Shown here: in pieces, positions 21,613 through 32,699 of the stretch
How positions within the stretch are numbered: position 1 is the stretch's first letter
Layout of the letters: each line of letters opens with the position of its first letter
Assembly (NCBI RefSeq): GCF_000321225.1
Contig: NW_004450323.1
Location: 2,920,698-2,984,697, forward strand
From: Odobenus rosmarus divergens
Lineage: Eukaryota; Chordata; Mammalia; Carnivora; Odobenidae
Direction: 5' to 3'
DNA: 64,000 bases
Translations under genes and position numbers: made by a program
Notes under the pieces: model-generated
The model's input: only the letters and a program-made list of their open reading frames with translations
What the model was told of the DNA's origin: nothing
Database searches by the model: none

Positions 21613-22711
21613 CCTTCCTTGCTTCTGACACTTTAAGGTAGGCTAACACACTCAGGCCTGCTGGCCCTTGAAGGTAAACTGAAAATCCAAGGCTCAGTTC
21701 CTCCCTTGACTGTTCCTAACTTTTACTTTGTTCTTATCCCACTCGGCTGTCAGGTCGCATGTTGCCTTGGGCAGAAACACCCAGTTCCTGCTCAGGCTGT
21801 GGCACCCAATCCTTGCTCTGCACTGTAGACAAACAGGAGCCCTAGGAGCTGGGCACATGCTGGGATGCTCTTAGAAGCCAGTGGTGCTGGGCCTCCAGAA
21901 ATCTCACGGAGGAGCCAGGTGCACAGAGGGGCAGGGGTCAAGGGGAAAACAGAATTAAATCCAGGGAGAACATTCCAGAGACTCATCATCAAAGCAGAGG
22001 ACCTAGGCAAGGGGAATCCAAGAAAGAAATCCAGGGAAAACGGCACAGAGAGGAGACAGGCTTTGAGCCAAGTCAGGAGGTAGAGCCTGGAGAAGTTCTC
22101 TGAGGAGGAGATACTATCGTGGCTGCTGCTTACTGGGAGCCTGTGACCTAGGACTGGATGAGGTCACCACGTGGCTGGGCCTGGACCTCCCGGTTTACCT
22201 GCCTGAGCTCTAGGAATGTGTATGCTCTTGTCCTCATGCTGCCTCACCCTCAGACAAAAGATCTGGCTGAAAAAACAATGCAGGTAAATAAGAGAGCCTG
22301 AAGCAGAACTTCGGACATTAGCCAATGAGACTGTGGCGACACGTTTTCTCTCAATGTGCAAGTTCATGCTGTTTCAGGAAGTTGATCTTGCTGAATTATT
22401 GATGAGATTTACCTAGATCACCTCCATCCACATACTACTCTTGGCTTTTTCTAAATTACAAGAACTGGTCTTTGGTCAGCAGTCGTGAGCTGGCCAAGGA
22501 CAGCTGCACCCCTGGAGGGCTCAGACTGGCAAGGCCCTTCCGGGGGGCCAGAATCCAAGTCACTTCTCTGCGCTCGTAGCTTCTTGCTGACTTCCATCCT
22601 TCGTGGTCCAGCCGCCTTTCATTCCCAGCCCTGTCTTGAGTTTGACTGACCCCTCCTCCCCTGAAGAAGCCAGGCCATGGAAACACAGAGGCCCTCAGGG
22701 TGTGTCTAGTC
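21613..22711. other. No recognisable feature
   Basis: Unique-looking, purine-rich around 21900-22090. No coherent gene or repeat. Confidence 0.45.
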
Positions 22712-22850
22712 CAGTTCTTCTCAAAGCTGCTTATCATCAGCGTCTTAAAAACAGATTCCTGTGCCTCAAGGGAGACTTACTGAATAAGAATTTCTGGGGG
22801 CTGTGCCCCCACTGACCTGGTGTATTTCTCATCCAAACTGACACTCCCCT
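22712..22850 (+). repeat. MER5A-type hAT DNA transposon fragment
   Basis: 'CAGTTCTTCTCAAAGCTGC', 'AGATTCCTGTGCCTCAAGG', 'TTACTGAATAAGAATTTCTG', 'GGGGGCTGTGCCCCC' follow MER5A sense order. Confidence 0.6.
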
Positions 22851-23034
22851 CAGCGCCTGGACTAAAGAGAATCCACCTTCTGCATATTGAAGTTACAGCT
22901 CCCTTTCATGCCTATGAATGTTTTATGTGATTTCCGATTCAGGTGCAATGTGGTGCCTAGGAAAAATCACAGCCATGACTGGTATTCAGGGAGCCAACAG
23001 TCATTTGCCCTTGGCCTCCTAAATCATGGTTCTT

Positions 23035-23231
23035 TTTTTTTTTTTTAAAGATTTTATTTATTTATTTGAGAGAGAGAGAATGAGAGAGAGAACACGAGAG
23101 GGGGGAGGGTCAGAGGGAGAAGCAGACTCCCTGCTGAGCAGGGAGCCCGATGTGGGGCTCGATCCTGGGACTCCAGGATCATGACCTGAGCCGAAGGCAG
23201 TCGTTTAACCAACTGAGCCACCCAGGCGCCC
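23035..23231 (-). mobile_element. Can-SINE
   Basis: Antisense copy with perfect 17-bp TSDs CCTAAATCATGGTTCTT (23018-23034 and 23232-23248). The head ends CTGAGCCACCCAGGCGCCC. Low divergence. Confidence 0.97.
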
Positions 23232-23344
23232 CCTAAATCATGGTTCTTCATATTAACTTTACAGTAGAAAAGCAATTAAAAGCACTTAACCATCCAGCTG
23301 TTGTATCTATCTTAAGACAGTACCTTAAGAGACAGTAACGAGTA

Positions 23345-23456
23345 AGGGGAAGGAGACGGAATTTTGAATCAGAAGATCCAGGTTTTGAGCCCACACTTTC
23401 TCCATCACTACCTGGAAAACCCTGGGCCAATTCTATTACCTTTCTGAACTATCAAG
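23345..23456 (+). repeat. MIR SINE fragment
   Basis: 'GATCCAGGTTTTGAGCCCAC', 'ATCACTACCTGGAAAACCCT', 'GGGCCAATTCTATTACCTTT' match MIR head to core. Confidence 0.6.
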
Positions 23457-23461
23457 TTTAT

Positions 23462-23650
23462 CATAATCATCATAGAGCCAACATTTATGAGGCAATTACT
23501 GTATGCTAGACACAGTGCTAAGCATTTTACTGACAGCATTGGCTTTAATGTTCCCCAAACACCATTTCACAGAAGAGAAAAAGGAGTTCCAGAAAGTCAG
23601 CCACTCTGGCCATGTGATCATACAGATGTCTGCCCTGGATACTGCACAGA
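23462..23650 (-). repeat. MIR SINE
   Basis: 'GAGCCAACATTTATGAGGCA', 'GCTAGACACAGTGCTAAGCA', 'ACACCATTTCACAGAAGAG' are antisense MIR. It sits a few bases from a sense MIR fragment, tail to tail. Confidence 0.7.
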
Positions 23651-25000
23651 TTCGTTGTAAAACTATTGAGAGACAATGATGTCCTAGTTGTACTGTGTAT
23701 ATGGTTCTCAGTCCACAACTGTAAGTTACCATAGTCAAGAGGTTATCTTACTTGTCCTGCTGCTCTGTTACCCAACACTGTGTCTAGCACATTAGTAGAC
23801 ACTAAAAAACACAGGTCGAGTGAAAATGAAAAAAATGATTAAAAAATAAATTAACATTTAAAGAACGCCCTATATAAATGAAGGCCCTATTGATCAACCT
23901 ACTACATCAGAGTGACAAGGGCCCCAGAGATAACTGTGCATTATACCCACTGTGGGTATTGTGTCCTAAGGGTGCCTCATAGGCGGCTCTATTTAAATGA
24001 GGTCTTGATAGGCCTCCTTGGAGAAACAATAACTGGGGAGTGCATTTGGCCCCATGAATCTGAGCCAGCTCTGCAGACTTTTAACTAGCTCACTTGAACT
24101 AATGCCATGCAGCAGGCCCCATAGAGCCCCAATATCCAGGCCTTGTGCTTCTTCATAATCTCCCCCAGATCTCACATGGCCTCCTCAGACCCAACCTCAC
24201 TCCTTTCTCTGGCTCTTGCTTTGCTCTATGGCCTTGGCCTGACCCTGGCACTCTGGCCCCAGCCTTGGCCATCCTCCTGTTTTGCAAAGGGCATTTACCC
24301 TTCCAAGTGCCTCTGAGGCTGCTGCTGGACAAACCCCTTCTCACTCAAGCTTGGCCTCCACGTTCATTGCCCAGAAGGCTGATTTTTCCATTGTGTTTGG
24401 TCAGGCTCTATGGATCAGAGTCAAACCCCAGACTGAGCCTCCTGGTCAAAACCAGGGTGAAGTCTCTCACCTGCATTCCCAGGGAGGGCTTCCAGGAGGG
24501 CAGGAAACTCACCTGTGACTGGACAGAGCTGCTGTCCCCAGTCTTAGTCCCCAGGTGGGGACAAGATTGAGCATTGGTGGGAGGGACAAATTCGAACGAG
24601 ATACAATTTTGTTCCATGCTCACAGAGTAAAACCAAACTCTCAGAAACATGTCCCATGTCCCAAACCCTTATGAGGAGAGGGAGAGAAGGATTCTCTAGA
24701 AAACTGAAAAAAATTCAAATGAAAAAGTTGGTCTATTGGCAAAATTGTAACAAAGGGAGCAAGACCTCCCTGATTTTGGAGGTGGGGGGGGCATGAAAAT
24801 AACACTGGAGGGCCAGTTAGTGAGATGAAGCGGCAGAGAACTGGCCAAACCCGTGGAAACAGGGGAAGAGTGATAATAATGTGCGGATAACTGGTAGAGC
24901 AGAAGGACAGGTGGACCTCACAAAGCTGGGCTAGGCGACACTCATTTAGCGGCTGTAACTCAGAAATTCCAGCCAAATCAGCAGTGGATTAGCAGCTCGA
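23651..25000. other. No confident feature
   Basis: Unique-looking. A 141-codon plus frame at 24145-24570 is proline/leucine-rich and overlaps frames on both strands. It has no domain I know and is probably chance. Confidence 0.4.
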
Positions 25001-25020
25001 ACCACCAGGTGGCGCTAGAG
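25001..25020 (+). promoter_or_regulatory. Candidate CTCF-binding motif
   Basis: CCACCAGGTGGCGCTAG fits the CTCF core consensus (CCACNAGGKGGCGCTA-like) with every key C and G position kept. CTCF binds such sites to shape loops and insulators. The forward motif lies about 1 kb before a GC/CpG-rich block. Occupancy cannot be seen from sequence. Confidence 0.65.
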
Positions 25021-25955
25021 TAGAGGCTGACGGAGAGCGGCGGTGACTGGGCAGGTAGGGGGGAGGCCCCAAGCGGAATGGGGGATGTCAGGGGCTGAGG
25101 GTCAGCAGTTCCATAGGTGGTGGTTCAAAGAGGTGAGATGTGGAAGGCACCGGGGTCCTCACACTCTTGCCTGGGCTGGAAGCGAAAGGGGTGCATGTTC
25201 CACTGGTTTCCTAGTGACAAGTTTCCCAGCTGACCTCTCATTCCCATTTCAAACAAACCACACTGATGAGAAATTGGGCAATTCTGGGTGTCCCTAACTT
25301 GGGGAAGAAAGGTCATTTGCTTCTGGGTTTCCACTTCAGTGTAAATTCCATCCTGCGACTCCCTAACTCGATGGAGTATGTAGTAAGAGCCTTGCGTAGA
25401 GCCCTGCATCCAGTAAACGCCCACTAAACGTGAGTTCTCTTTCCTCTGTGAGCCCCGTTGGACAACTTGGCTCCCGCCGCCTAGGGGCTGATCTATGTCC
25501 CTCACAACTGAAGTGCTATTGGCCCTATAAAGCCCTCAGCCGCTCCGGCCAGAGACCCTTTGTCCCAGCGTTTTTGTTGTTCCAGATTTCTCACTGTGAG
25601 GCCAAGGCAGCTGCCAGGGGCCACCCCAGGAGCTGGAATCTCAGCTCACAAACAGAGCATTATATACCGTCCTTCTTCTGCCCCCACCGGGGCCGGCTGG
25701 CCCGGCCCCACGCCCAGGGTCCAGCCTTGCTGCTGTGCACGCTCTGGGCTCGCCTCCCCCCTTCTCCAACAATGTGTTTCTAATCTGCCCCGGAACAGTC
25801 ACCACGCTCGGTTTTCCAGCCTGACCTAATCTTAAGCTTCGCCTCTGGGCCTCGGCTCACACGGAGGTGATCAGATTGCAGGGAACAGTATGTCTTCCTC
25901 CCTGCCCCTGCTTGTTTTCTTCAGGGGCAAGGGCCATCCAGCTGAGCTGTCTTTC
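25021..25955. other. Unique DNA, rising GC content
   Basis: No repeat of note except a possible L2 tail at 25375-25440 ('GTAAACGCCCACTAAACGTG'). A TATATA-like string occurs near 25662 without other promoter context. Confidence 0.4.
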
Positions 25956-26110
25956 TCTTGCTCCGCGCCTCCGCCCCCCGCCCACGTGGTCCGCCTTCCG
26001 TGGGTGCGGCGAGCCACGGAGCTGGCCCCCCCGCTGCAGGGAGTTATGAGTCCGCAGGCAGGTTTGCCACGGTGAGGCAAGATTGCTCCGAGGGGGAGAG
26101 TGGAGAAGGA
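25956..26110. promoter_or_regulatory. Small GC/CpG-rich block, candidate regulatory element
   Basis: By eye, about 15 CpG dinucleotides in about 150 bp and GC near 70 percent. It includes CTCCGCGCCTCCG, a palindromic E-box CACGTG (25983-25988) and GGGTGCGGCGAGCCACGG. CpG stays above background over about 25670-26275. It is too short for a classical CpG island. It could be a minor promoter or enhancer; no first exon can be pinned down. Confidence 0.4.
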
Positions 26111-27207
26111 AGGCGGGAGGGGAATTCGTGCAGACCAGTTCTGGCCAGATCTCTTAAAATGTTTTGTTCTTGCCTTGCTGCCTCTGTCCGGGAGGGGGTG
26201 GAGGTGGTGGCTGCCGGAGGGGATTTTTTTTTCCCCCCTTCCCTGTGCTGAGCCGTTACTTCCAAGGCCAGCCAGGCTTGTATGAACTTCTGGTTCCCCG
26301 AGGCAGTAAACACCCCGGTTCTCCAGGCCACACTGTTGCTCCTTTTCTCATTTTCTTACAAAATGCAGTTTTTTAAAAACTTAGAAAAGTGGCATTGTCC
26401 ATGATCAGGGCCGGGTTTAAATGTTTAAAAGAATCATTAAATACAATGTTTTTTGAGCTTCTTGGCTTCTTCAGCTTTATTCTCCCCTTTCTTGTTCTTG
26501 GCAGCTTTAGAAATCAGCTGTGGGGCAGGCGGTACCAGAACAATGTTGGCCCTTTCAGACCAGTTTTGGGAAATAAATATTTTCAATACAAACATTAAAG
26601 AGAGTTAGCAAAAAAAAGCAGGAGCCTGTTAATCCCTTGAAGGGGCTGGAGCCCCTTCTGGCCACATCACATTTTCCACAAAAGCTGGTCACAGGGTGAC
26701 TTAAGAATGCAAGACGTGGGATGCTGAGGTCACCAGGGTGGGGAGAGCTTGCCTCCATACCCCATCCTCAGCCTGGTGTCATCTGCCACTTGGACTTGCC
26801 CAGGGAAACACGAACCTGCTGACCAGAGACAGCTGCTGGGCTTGTGAAGTGCTCCGTGGGCCCCAGGGCCACCCACACCCGGTGACATACTAAAGACTTC
26901 ATCACTTTCTCTGAAGCTGATTTTCTTACTTCAACCACTTTGTTCCGGAACAAAACTTTATAGTTTCGCTTTAAGTGCAAAATCAATATCGCTTCTGTAA
27001 ATTAAAAAAAAAAAAGTATAAAAATAGAGAAATGACATGAAACCATGGAAACAAAACAATGCTATTAATTTTTAATGTCTTGCATGTAGCAGTAAATGTA
27101 AGCAATTTATGAAAATAAGTTCCTCAGTGAGAAAAAGGAAACAGTTTACATATGCTCGGCTCAGTGTCCTAAGTTTGCCGGGTTGATGAGGAGCTACATC
27201 TAAGCAC
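26111..27207. other. No recognisable feature
   Basis: Unique-looking. The part from 26980 to 27120 is AT-rich with an 12-A run. No gene seen. Confidence 0.45.
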
Positions 27208-27445
27208 AGGGGTCAGACTGCCTGCATGAGTCCCAGCTCCCCACTTAGGAGCCAGGAGGCCAAGGGTCAGTTTCTCCACATCTGTGTGCCTTAGTTCCTT
27301 GTTTGTCAAAAAAGGCTAATAATAGCACTAGTCTCAGGGTTGTTTCTGACCACTGCATGAGTTAACACATGCAAAACAGTTATGACAGGCCCGCCCAGTA
27401 CTTAGTAAGCTCTTGGTGAATGTCAGCTATGATAATAATTAGTTG
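27208..27445 (+). repeat. Near full-length MIR SINE
   Basis: 'GGGGTCAGACTGCCTGCATG', 'CAGTTTCTCCACATCTGTG', 'AAAAGGCTAATAATAGCACT', 'CTCAGGGTTGTTTCTGACCA', 'CAGTACTTAGTAAGCTCTTG' follow MIR order. Confidence 0.85.
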
Positions 27446-27934
27446 TCATAGTGTTAGCCTTAGCAGGATTCATGGATTTAAAATTCCTACTCACTAGAGT
27501 ATAGCGTCAGAAAGATTGAAAAAAATTATTTAACACTTTTCCCTGGTAAGATTGGTTACTAAGAGTCAGATCCTAACCAAAATGATGAAAGTGACTTTAG
27601 CCCAACAAACTTCTCTTTGGATAAGGCTTCTGAAGCAATTTCCAAAATCTAGTCTTGGAACGTGTTGAGTTCCCTGGTAATGTTTGGAAAGTGATGGAAA
27701 ATGGGTTCTTCATCTACTCCCTGCTGAATTCCGGTCTAGAAAAATACAGAGATATTTTGTTTCATTTTCCAAAGATCGCTATATAATATTCAAAACAAGG
27801 AGCAAGTTAGTTATTCAGATGAGTGCATAACCATATGGTTCAGATAATGAAAATATTTTCTGTTATCTGAAATCAGTTGAATGCTTGGGTCAGCTTAGAA
27901 GACACATTCTTGGGTCCTTGGCATATTACTATCT
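27446..27934. other. No recognisable feature
   Basis: AT-rich unique-looking sequence. Confidence 0.45.
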
Positions 27935-28150
27935 GACACCAGCTACTACTCACTGAGTATTAACTAAGTGCTATGCAGAGTTACGTTATTGACTTCTCAT
28001 AATAACCCAGTGGCTTGGGTCGTCTGTCTCCATTTTACAGCTGAGAAACTGAGGCCCAAAGAGGTCAAGTGGTTTAAGATTGCATTGTTCATGTGGGTTC
28101 AAGACTGGAATTCAAGGCTGCTCTCCAGTGCCTGAGGCCTGCTCCACATC
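27935..28150 (-). repeat. MIR SINE
   Basis: 'ACTCACTGAGTATTAACTAA', 'TCATAATAACCCAGTGG', 'TCTCCATTTTACAGCTGAGA', 'AACTGAGGCCCAAAGAGGTC' are antisense MIR. Confidence 0.8.
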
Positions 28151-28484
28151 TCTGTGGGGTGTAATCTGACCAACAGCTCTGCCTAAGTTAATTCGCAGAG
28201 TCTGGGCCTCAGAGCAGGACACCAGGGTGGGATGTTCTGCCCCCTGTGGATTCCCACTGGTCTAGTCCCACCTGGAAATTCAGATGGTAAGCAATGGAGC
28301 CTTGGCATGGGTGGGTGTAACAGTAAGTGCAGGGGTAACCAGTGGACCCACAGCCTGAAAAGAAACCGTAGTGACCTCTCCTTGGCCAGGAACTGCTGAC
28401 TAATCCCTTCCCTCCCTCCCTGCCTTCTGTCCCCTCTTGCTGTTACTGGCAAAACCTGCCCTCCTACTGCAGGCACTACCTTTC

Positions 28485-28575
28485 CTACTGTGTCTGATTT
28501 AGCTCTATCTCACTAGAACCACAGTGCCTAGCACACAGGAGGTACTCAGAGAGTGTCAGTTATTGAATGTTGGGC
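28485..28575 (+). repeat. L2/MIR 3' end fragment
   Basis: 'CACAGTGCCTAGCACACAGG', 'AGGTACTCAGAGAGTG', 'TATTGAATG' match the shared L2/MIR 3' motif. Confidence 0.55.
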
Positions 28576-30171
28576 ACAAAGCAACAGGAGGAAGAACGCT
28601 AAAGAAGAAGAGCTGAGTGTGGGTTTTATTTTTGGTGCCAGTATTTAGAAGTGTTTAAAGGAAAACCCAAACCCCACATATTTCATTGAACTTCTAGGAC
28701 ATCTCAGCTCTGAGAAGATCTTACTATGATGTCTCACCCCCTTCCTGATCCTATTTCATTCCGGAAGTTCTTGGGATGTTGAAGAAAGTTCTAAAGGCAG
28801 AGGGGTGGTTGTCGGGAGATGGGCAGGGACGAGAGGCAGGGGCAAAGGAAAATAAGGGATTCCGCAAAGAAATACAAGAGCAAGGAAATGCTTGTATTTC
28901 TTCCCATGCGCTGCCAGGCTGCCAAGAGGAACATGAGGACCTGTCATTGGCCCTTCCCACTGTCACCAGTGCCATGGCTGGGGTGAGGGGCTCCAGAGAC
29001 CTGAGCCATAATGCCCCAGGAAGATTGAAAGCTGTGATTATTATTGTCACTCTCTAAGGTCACAGTTCTTTCCGATGCCATGTGACTTCTTTCAAGTCTT
29101 GACTGTTCCTGAGTGCTAATGTTTCTTTTCCAAAATTGTTGAGATATGTAAACTCAGGGGAAGCCTGGGGAGGAGCCTCTGAGAAGGAGCCAGTTAGGTG
29201 TTGGACAATAATAAGAGAAGGGAGCTTCTTCAGTGGAAGCACCAGGGAAGAGATGGAGGCCTCTTTGGTTGTGCTCTCCAAGAACTGGCAACAGAGGTCC
29301 TCATAGGGAAACTCCTGGGGAAGGGTGGATGCTGTTCTGAGAAATGAGCTCACAGTGGCCCCAGAGAGTCCTCAGGGGTTCCCGTGTCATATTGTCATGG
29401 AGAGTCCCATTGCTCCATTACAACAGATTTCCTCAGACATTATCTAACCCATGACAAAAGAGCTCCTACAAGGGTTGGAAAGAGCTGGCTCTGGCCCTAC
29501 TGAGTCTCTATAGTGAGCTTTTTTGCTCTCGGTCCACTACATTTCTCTAGAGATACTCGGGACTTTTCCTCACAGCCCAGCTCTGAGTAAGTTTTTGGTC
29601 ACAGAATTCAGCTTTCCAGATAGGATAGTCATGGCCTCCAGTTTTGGCCGTCTCTCCTACTGACCCATTACTCTCCTGTTTTCCTTGATTCCCAAGAGTT
29701 GTGTGCTTTGGTGTTTTTCCCCTACAAACAATTTCAACTTTCTCTTTTCGCCCAAGCCAGCCATGGCTCCCTGTTATTTCAGACTTGGCTCCATATCTTA
29801 TTCACTCAGGCCATGTTATTTTAGCCTGGCCCCGACACTCTCATAGCTAATTTATTCAGCTCTTGCTCTCAGAAACCTCAAATTCTCAGCCCAGCCCTGG
29901 GCACAAGACAGGATTAGCCTTGTGTGGATATTTGAGCTCAATAGTTGGACTTGAGATACCTAAAATCAAATTCACATGTGATCCAGGACCCTCGATGCTA
30001 CATGTAGGGACTGCCCTTGGGTGTGTTGCTGAGCATGTTACATGCAACACACATACCTGGAAGGCCCCTTATGAAGGCAAGCTTGGACATATTTACTGAT
30101 TCCTTTGAAACCCTAAATTCAGACCATAAGAAATGTCACCCCAAATTGGGCCCATGGCCCATTTAACTCAG
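28576..30171. other. No recognisable feature
   Basis: 1.6 kb of unique-looking DNA. Frames of up to 99 codons overlap on both strands and carry no known motif. Confidence 0.45.
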
Positions 30172-30428
30172 GCAATAACCACAACAGCCAACATCTGCTA
30201 TACAACACCAGTCCTGTAAAGCACTTCTCAAGCATTTTCTTATAATATGGCTATTCTCATAAAAATCCTGTGGAATCGGCATCACTATTACCATTTTACA
30301 GATGAATCTGAAACTTAAAGAGACAAAGTAATTTGCCCAAGATCTTGCATGCTACAGAAAAGGACTTGAACCCAGATCTGTCTCAAACCAAAACCCAAAC
30401 CCAAGCTTTTAACCAATTACACTCCAGG
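30172..30428 (-). repeat. Near full-length MIR SINE
   Basis: 'GCCAACATCTGCTATACAAC', 'GTAAAGCACTTCTCAAGC', 'ACCATTTTACAGATGAATC', 'AATTTGCCCAAGATCTTGC', 'AGCTTTTAACCAATTACACT' are antisense MIR. Confidence 0.8.
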
Positions 30429-30582
30429 GCTGAGACGTTTTAGGGGAGAATCCTACTCTCCGAGAGGCACTAACCACATTAGATTAGGGTTGGTCTCCCC
30501 CAGACACGGTTCGGTTCTCTCAACAACCACGACGGTCTTGTTACCTAGAAGTTAAATTCCTCTTGAATCTAAGCCTCCTCGC

Positions 30583-30684
30583 ACAATGTATTGAGTAAAT
30601 GGTTTTAATCAGACTAGTATGTACTATATGATTTTAGTACAATGTATTGAGTAAATGGTTTTAATCAGACTAGTATGTACTATA
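30583..30684. repeat. 46-bp perfect direct duplication
   Basis: Two identical 46-bp copies (30583-30628 and 30639-30684), each beginning ACAATGTATTGAGTAAATGG and ending AGTATGTACTATA, separated by TGATTTTAGT. Period 56. Confidence 0.97.
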
Positions 30685-30894
30685 ACCCTCTTATCTGAAC
30701 GAATGCTACTGTTTTCAGGATTCAAGAGCAGTCCTTAATTCTAATACTACATAAGATCTGTAAATTCTAATTTTCCTTCCTACAAACTTTTAATTCTTTA
30801 GATTTATTATATCCTGCTTTAAGGCCTCACCGTTCCACACCAAAATGTAATGTTTTCAGTGTTTCTTTAAGACTGCCTTTTCCTATCTCTCTTC

Positions 30895-31295
30895 CTGACC
30901 CCACGCTCCAGGCAAATGAACAGCTGTAGGCAGTTTCCCATGACCCTTCTCTTTTATCCACCTGTTCCTTATCTCCTCAGAGCCAGTAATCTACCCTTTA
31001 CGACTGGCTCAAAGATTACCTCCTCCTGGAAACCTTTTTTTTTTTTTTGATGCCCCCCAGATGGAAGTGATTTCATTCTTTGCGCTAGAACCATAGGGCT
31101 GTATACACTTGGGTCCTCCATATGGTACTTTTAGATGTCTTTATTGGGGTTTTAGTTACACTAAGCATTTCATACTTCTATTTCTAGATTATATGTACTT
31201 GAGGCCAGCGTCTGTGTTTATTTCCTAGAGACTTGGACTGCATACTCATGTGGTTGTTCAATGCATAAATGAATATATCAATCAATGGGTTTGCT
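30895..31295 (+). repeat. L2 LINE 3' region
   Basis: 'AGATTACCTCCTCCTGGAAA', a T tract, 'TGATGCCCCCCAGATGG', 'TCTAGATTATATGTACTTGA' and 'TTGTTCAATGCATAAATGAA' match sense L2. Confidence 0.65.
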
Positions 31296-31760
31296 TGATT
31301 TCTTTTCTGGAACACTTCTATTTCTTTATCAGAATTCGATAACTAACTGCTTGAAGCATTCCATGTGATAGATTCATGCGGATTTATACAAGGCTAAGAC
31401 AAGATTTTGTAGCTTGTATCCAACAGTCTCCAACATTTTATTGGTCACTTAAAATTGCAATAGTGCATTTAATTGAAGCCTTCTTCAGGATGAGCCCTTT
31501 CCTGGGTCAGAACTGGAGCTCTGTGCTTGTCATCTCAAGATGGAATGTGGATATTTCTCTCATCGGTGCATTACTTTCCTTAAATTTAATCTGAAAATAC
31601 TCTACATACAAGATGAAGATTGCACTGGGCACTCTTTTGAATGATATATCTTACAGAGTTATTATCATTTGTTTCTTGTGCCATTACTGCCTGCAAGATC
31701 TCAAACTTAAAGATACTTTTGTGCAAGAGAAATTGAGAATCCTAATTCATTTCCCTTCGT
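31296..31760. other. No recognisable feature
   Basis: AT-rich unique-looking sequence. Confidence 0.45.
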
Positions 31761-31778
31761 ATTTAAAATCTGCAGTGG

Positions 31779-32010
31779 AGGGGCACCTGGGTGGCTCAGT
31801 CGTTAAGCAGCTGCCTTCCCGTCAGGTCATGATCTCAGGGTCCTGGGATGGAGTCCTGTATCAGGCTCCCGGCTCAGTGGGGAGTCTGCTTCTCCCTCTG
31901 CCTCTGCTGCTCCCCCTGCAGCTCTCTCTCTCTCTGTCTCTCAAATAAATAAATAAATAAAATCTTTTTGCAAAAAAGCTAATTTCCCCTTTAAAGAAAT
32001 AAAAAAATAA
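31779..32010 (+). mobile_element. Can-SINE with interrupted tail
   Basis: Sense copy with TSDs ATTTAAAATCTGCAGTGG (31761-31778) and ATTAAAATCTGCAGTGG (32011-32027). Between the first A-rich tail and the 3' TSD lies non-tail sequence GCTAATTTCCCCTTTAAAG followed by more A-rich DNA, so the tail is composite. Confidence 0.95.
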
Positions 32011-32138
32011 ATTAAAATCTGCAGTGGGTTGGCCTGAATTTCTGGCTCATGCTGGAATGCCGAGCTGTCAGCCATGGCAACACTTCTGATGAGCACTGGC
32101 TAAACCTTCATTTCCTACACATACATTGTGAATATTTT

Positions 32139-32350
32139 TTTTAAAGATTGATTTATTTATCTGAGAAGGGGGCGGGGAGAGAGAGTGCCGGCAGGGGGAG
32201 GGGCAGAGGGAGAGGGAGAGGGAGAGAGAGAATCTAAAGCAGACTCCGCACTGACCGACCCAAGGTGGGGCTCAGTCTCACAACCCTGAGATCTTGACCT
32301 GAACCAAAATCGAGTTGGACAATTAACCGACTGAGCCACCCAGGCGCCCC
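32139..32350 (-). mobile_element. Can-SINE
   Basis: Antisense copy with TSDs TACATTGTGAATATTTT (32122-32138) and TACGTTGTGAATATTTT (32351-32367). It has a GGGAGA-rich tract and pairs in inverted orientation with the SINE 130 bp upstream. Confidence 0.97.
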
Positions 32351-32367
32351 TACGTTGTGAATATTTT

Positions 32368-32699
32368 GACAAACATTATTCAAAACTTTGTGAGCCTGTA
32401 TGCAGCTGATGTACAGAATATTGAAAGGCACAATCTGCAAGGAATTAAAAAGCCTAAGAGCTGCCTTACAGATCAAAAATTACTCCTCTTAGACCTGAGT
32501 ATGTGCAAAGAGGAAAAAGAAATCATGATCACCCACCCAACAGTTCCTGCAGCAATCATATTATGTTATCTATGTGAGTACTTTCTTTCTAGAAGATCAT
32601 AATGCTTAGAAAATAAGGGCTTTTCACCCGTTCTAATTTCTTGCCTATTTTCTTACCATTTAAAAGAAATTTTCTCTGTGTCCTATAGATCAGGAGCCA
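32368..32699. other. No recognisable feature
   Basis: Unique-looking sequence between the SINE pair and a DNA transposon fossil. Confidence 0.45.

Noticed and set aside
25655..25675. TATATA string as a TATA box
   Set aside because: No initiator, exon or conserved spacing; such strings are common by chance.
28236..28262. GCCCCCTGTGG as an antisense CTCF core
   Set aside because: Three of twelve core positions mismatch after alignment on the G run.
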